A DNA stretch of 64,000 bases from Sequoia sempervirens. Taxonomy: Eukaryota; Streptophyta; Pinopsida; Cupressales; Cupressaceae. Positions 62,100-64,000 of the stretch are shown here, one piece after another. The position numbers and the translations under genes were made by a program. Location of the stretch: NCBI GenBank assembly GCA_007258455.2, contig VDFB02275642.1, positions 1-64,000 of the forward strand, written 5' to 3'. Under the pieces are notes generated by a model. The model did not search any database. It had not been told where the DNA came from and worked only from the letters and a program-made list of their open reading frames with translations. Each line of letters opens with the position of its first letter. The first letter of the stretch is position 1.

Positions 62100-62439
62100 C
62101 TTTAGTAATCCTGGTCGCTACAACAGTTTTGATGTCTCATCGATGTGCTAAAAAGTTCTTGTAACCCATAATAGGTTGGGAAGACCCATACCAACTCATG
62201 CCGATGTGATTTTTTTGCCACAATATCTTTAATTAGAAGGATTTTCAAGAGTAGAACGAGGTGACCGTGGGTAATTATATTTTTTAGGTCCAATTACATC
62301 CTTTTCTGACTCAAAATGTAGTTATTATTGAGAAATTTACACGAGTAAATCATTATAAAATTTTGAGTAAATCATTATATTTTGTAGGGCCAATTCACAT
62401 AAAATACTCAAAACTGGGGAAATGCAAAATCAATGATAC
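62100..62439. other. Non-coding stretch
   Basis: No feature is seen between the subterminal repeats and the myosin fragment. The next expected myosin exon is not here. Confidence 0.5.
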
Positions 62440-62833
62440 CTCAATTGTTGAACCAATCGTTTGAATGATACGATAAAAAACACTTGCTCTTTCAACTTCA
62501 AATGAATGCCATTGGAGAAGTGACTTATAGATGATACATGCAGCTATAGGTCTTCCACTACTAAAGCCAACATCTTTTGTGATACACTTGATCAATGCAT
62601 CTTGATTTTCCTGAAACCAAAATAACAAAAAATGTAGTGTAAGGGAATAAAAAAATCGCCAGAGCTTTATAATATAATGTGCCTAAGCAAAAAAGTGATA
62701 TAACTGGGAATACAAATAGAAGAGATAGATACTCCTCCAGAAGGTCAGAATCATATACTTGCTACCTGTCAATGAGAGTCTTTTGTGGCCTCTGCTCTCC
62801 ATCAGTGAGCTCTTTCAAGGCAAACATAGGAGT
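62440..62833 (-). pseudogene. Class XI myosin fragment, two exons
   Basis: Exon 62833-62759 codes TPMFALKELTDGEQRPQKTL and a few more residues. Exon 62610-62440 codes 57 residues starting ENQDALIKCITKDVGFSSGR, with SFEVERASVF and RIIQTIGSTIE. Both ends of the second exon have proper splice sites (AG at 62611-62612 and GT at 62439-62438). These match the region just before the cargo-binding (dilute/globular tail) domain of plant class XI myosins, the motors of cytoplasmic streaming, where the family reads KPQKSL.EKQQ|ENQ and IQTIGSAIE. In the first exon a Gln codon is a TAG stop (62762-62764). The head, neck and remaining tail exons are absent nearby, so it is a fragment. Confidence 0.78.
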
Positions 62834-62859
62834 CTGTGAATTATTCCAGACACATCTAT

Positions 62860-63665
62860 TGGTTAAAATATTATTGAAAAATAATATTACTTATTTAAAA
62901 TTGGGGGAGATAACTAAAATTATACATAAAAAGATATAATTTTTTTATATTGGAAAACCATGAGTGTATGATCATGATGTCATTTACCATTTTAAGGCAC
63001 AAAAATGGACAATACATAATGACAAGTGGAAACTTAACCTCCTTGAGTTACATTACAAGCCAAACTAGCTTTGGTCTCTACTAAACAATGTTGCAAGATC
63101 ATTGCCCACACACAGAAATTTGTGCTTCTGACAATCCACAAATGCACCTACACAAGCGAGTACACACAATAATAGTGCTCACAAATATGCCAACCCCATT
63201 GCAGCAAGAAAGGTTTGACAAGATATTGCAGCAATACGAAGACATCTTTCTATCCCTCTCAGTCCTCTCTCTATCTCTTTCTATCCATATATTTCTCTAC
63301 CTCTATCACGATCTCCTAAATAGATATTTGTATTGTAGAGCAGTGAGGTTGGTATGAAGTAAGATTTTGTGTTCCACTTTGCTATAGAAATACCTATAGG
63401 TGTTCAGGGTCATGTTGTGTTTTTTGTGTTTATCAACGCATCTCTCGTGGGTTCTTCCTATGTTTGTTTTATGCACATCAGGATATCTTTTGTGAATAGT
63501 CCATGCATTTGTTTTAGGAAAATTGGTATATTTTTCACGCATGCTTCCTGTGTTTTATTTAGGAAAATCAATGTAGGAAAATAACATCCAAAAACAGATG
63601 CTCGGTTACTCGGGTGAGCAATAAGTATTTTATTCAACTATAAATTGGCTATTCCAGCTACTAAC
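62860..63665. other. Non-coding stretch between gene fragments
   Basis: A plus-strand patch at 63150-63245 reads TPLQQERFDKILQQYEDIF, vaguely like the linker before reverse transcriptase in Ty3-type pol, but it is too short to assign. A CT-rich patch follows (63238-63300). At 63400-63590 TTAGGAAAAT and TTTTATGCA/TTTTATTTAGG motifs repeat loosely. Confidence 0.4.
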
Positions 63666-64000
63666 CTTTAAAGTGTTGATCCGAAGGCATGTAGGTAGAG
63701 GAGCTTCGTTTGCTTCAATAAGTTCTCCTGCTTCAACAACAAGGAACATATAAAGTTTGGAGACCACAATTTACAGTCATTCAGCATAATATCACCTCAT
63801 TTAACTTTATTCTGAAATTCACTAAGCTACAAACAAAGTGCTAAAATTGTAATCAAACAAAGTACTGGAATAGGCTTCAACCTTGAGGAAGGTCTGGACC
63901 AAATAGTCATTGTAGCCATAATATACAGACAAATCTGCAACAAGCTGCTCAGTATAGTCCTTCAGAGTAGACCCTTTTTTCCTTAAAGCTTTGAAATTGG
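63666..64000 (-). pseudogene. NOP2-like rRNA (cytosine-C5) methyltransferase fragment, two exons
   Basis: The right exon (63998-63882, continuing past the window edge) codes NFKALRKKGSTLKDYTEQLV and then YYGYNDYLVQTFLK. The left exon (63749-63666) codes MFLVVEAGELIEANEAPLPT and then CLRINTLK, followed by a good GT donor. This matches the conserved block before the catalytic domain in NOP2/NSUN1 nucleolar methyltransferases (YYGYN.FL; E.IEA.E.PRP...R.NTLK), which make m5C in large-subunit rRNA. The splice acceptor before the left exon is missing: TTTAT is found where AG is expected. The next exon (TRRRDL...) and the SAM-binding and catalytic Cys parts are not in the following 1.2 kb. It is most likely a dead or captured fragment; a real gene with a very long intron is possible but less likely. 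Confidence 0.72.

Larger units (their letters stand above)
61035..64000 (+). mobile_element. Putative CACTA (En/Spm-like) element, left end; right end outside window
   Basis: The sequence CACTACTGTATTTGACTCC starts exactly where the telomere-like repeats stop. CACTA is the required terminal motif of this superfamily. The next kilobase is full of short inverted GTCGG/CCGAC motifs (for example CGTCGGTTTCCCGACAAG) and longer direct repeats, typical of CACTA subterminal regions. The matching TAGTG end and the 3-base target duplication are not visible. The assignment is therefore an inference, and the right boundary is only the window edge. Confidence 0.4.

Overview
This window looks like nuclear DNA of a seed plant with a very large, repeat-filled genome. 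It is AT-rich and has one intact protein gene in 64 kb. Most of the rest is nested LTR retrotransposons, LINE pieces, tRNA-derived SINEs, a hAT element and degenerate telomere-like repeats. The low gene density, very long LTRs and divergent old elements fit a gymnosperm, most likely a conifer. That is an inference from style; no barcode gene is present.

Left third (1-28330). The left edge is the leader and 5' LTR of a minus-strand LTR retrotransposon (1-2916). A long non-coding repeat-like stretch follows. From 13275 to 28330 there is a nested stack. A LINE ORF1 pseudogene (13275-14347 plus 28141-28330) is split by a 13.8-kb minus-strand LTR element with 3.35-kb LTRs and no coding capacity. 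The right LTR of that element is split again by a 2.3-kb 5'-truncated LINE at 23033-25307. The left LTR supplies the matching empty site.

Middle (30808-42264). A 3.35-kb non-autonomous LTR element (30808-34158) carries a broken G-patch/zinc-knuckle ORF and a hairpin-forming GATC minisatellite. Tandem and foldback repeats come next, then the intact intronless UDP-glycosyltransferase gene (35269-36711, UGT89-like). It is followed by a SINE, a 1.57-kb non-autonomous hAT element with perfect 8-bp target duplications (37976-39543), and a sphinganine C4-hydroxylase pseudogene on the minus strand (41117-42264).

Right third (42265-64000). This part is mostly featureless AT-rich DNA with small tandem repeats and a second SINE. 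A minus-strand gag-protease-only LTR element (50168-54859) lies inside an unusual 199-bp direct duplication. After that come microsatellites, a 0.75-kb purine tract, telomere-like repeats around a 440-base assembly gap, and a CACTA-like end at 61035. Beyond this end lie exon fragments of a class XI myosin and of the rRNA methyltransferase NOP2, both on the minus strand and both damaged. They may be captured gene fragments. No operons or coordinated gene sets are present; the UGT is the only gene that looks functional.
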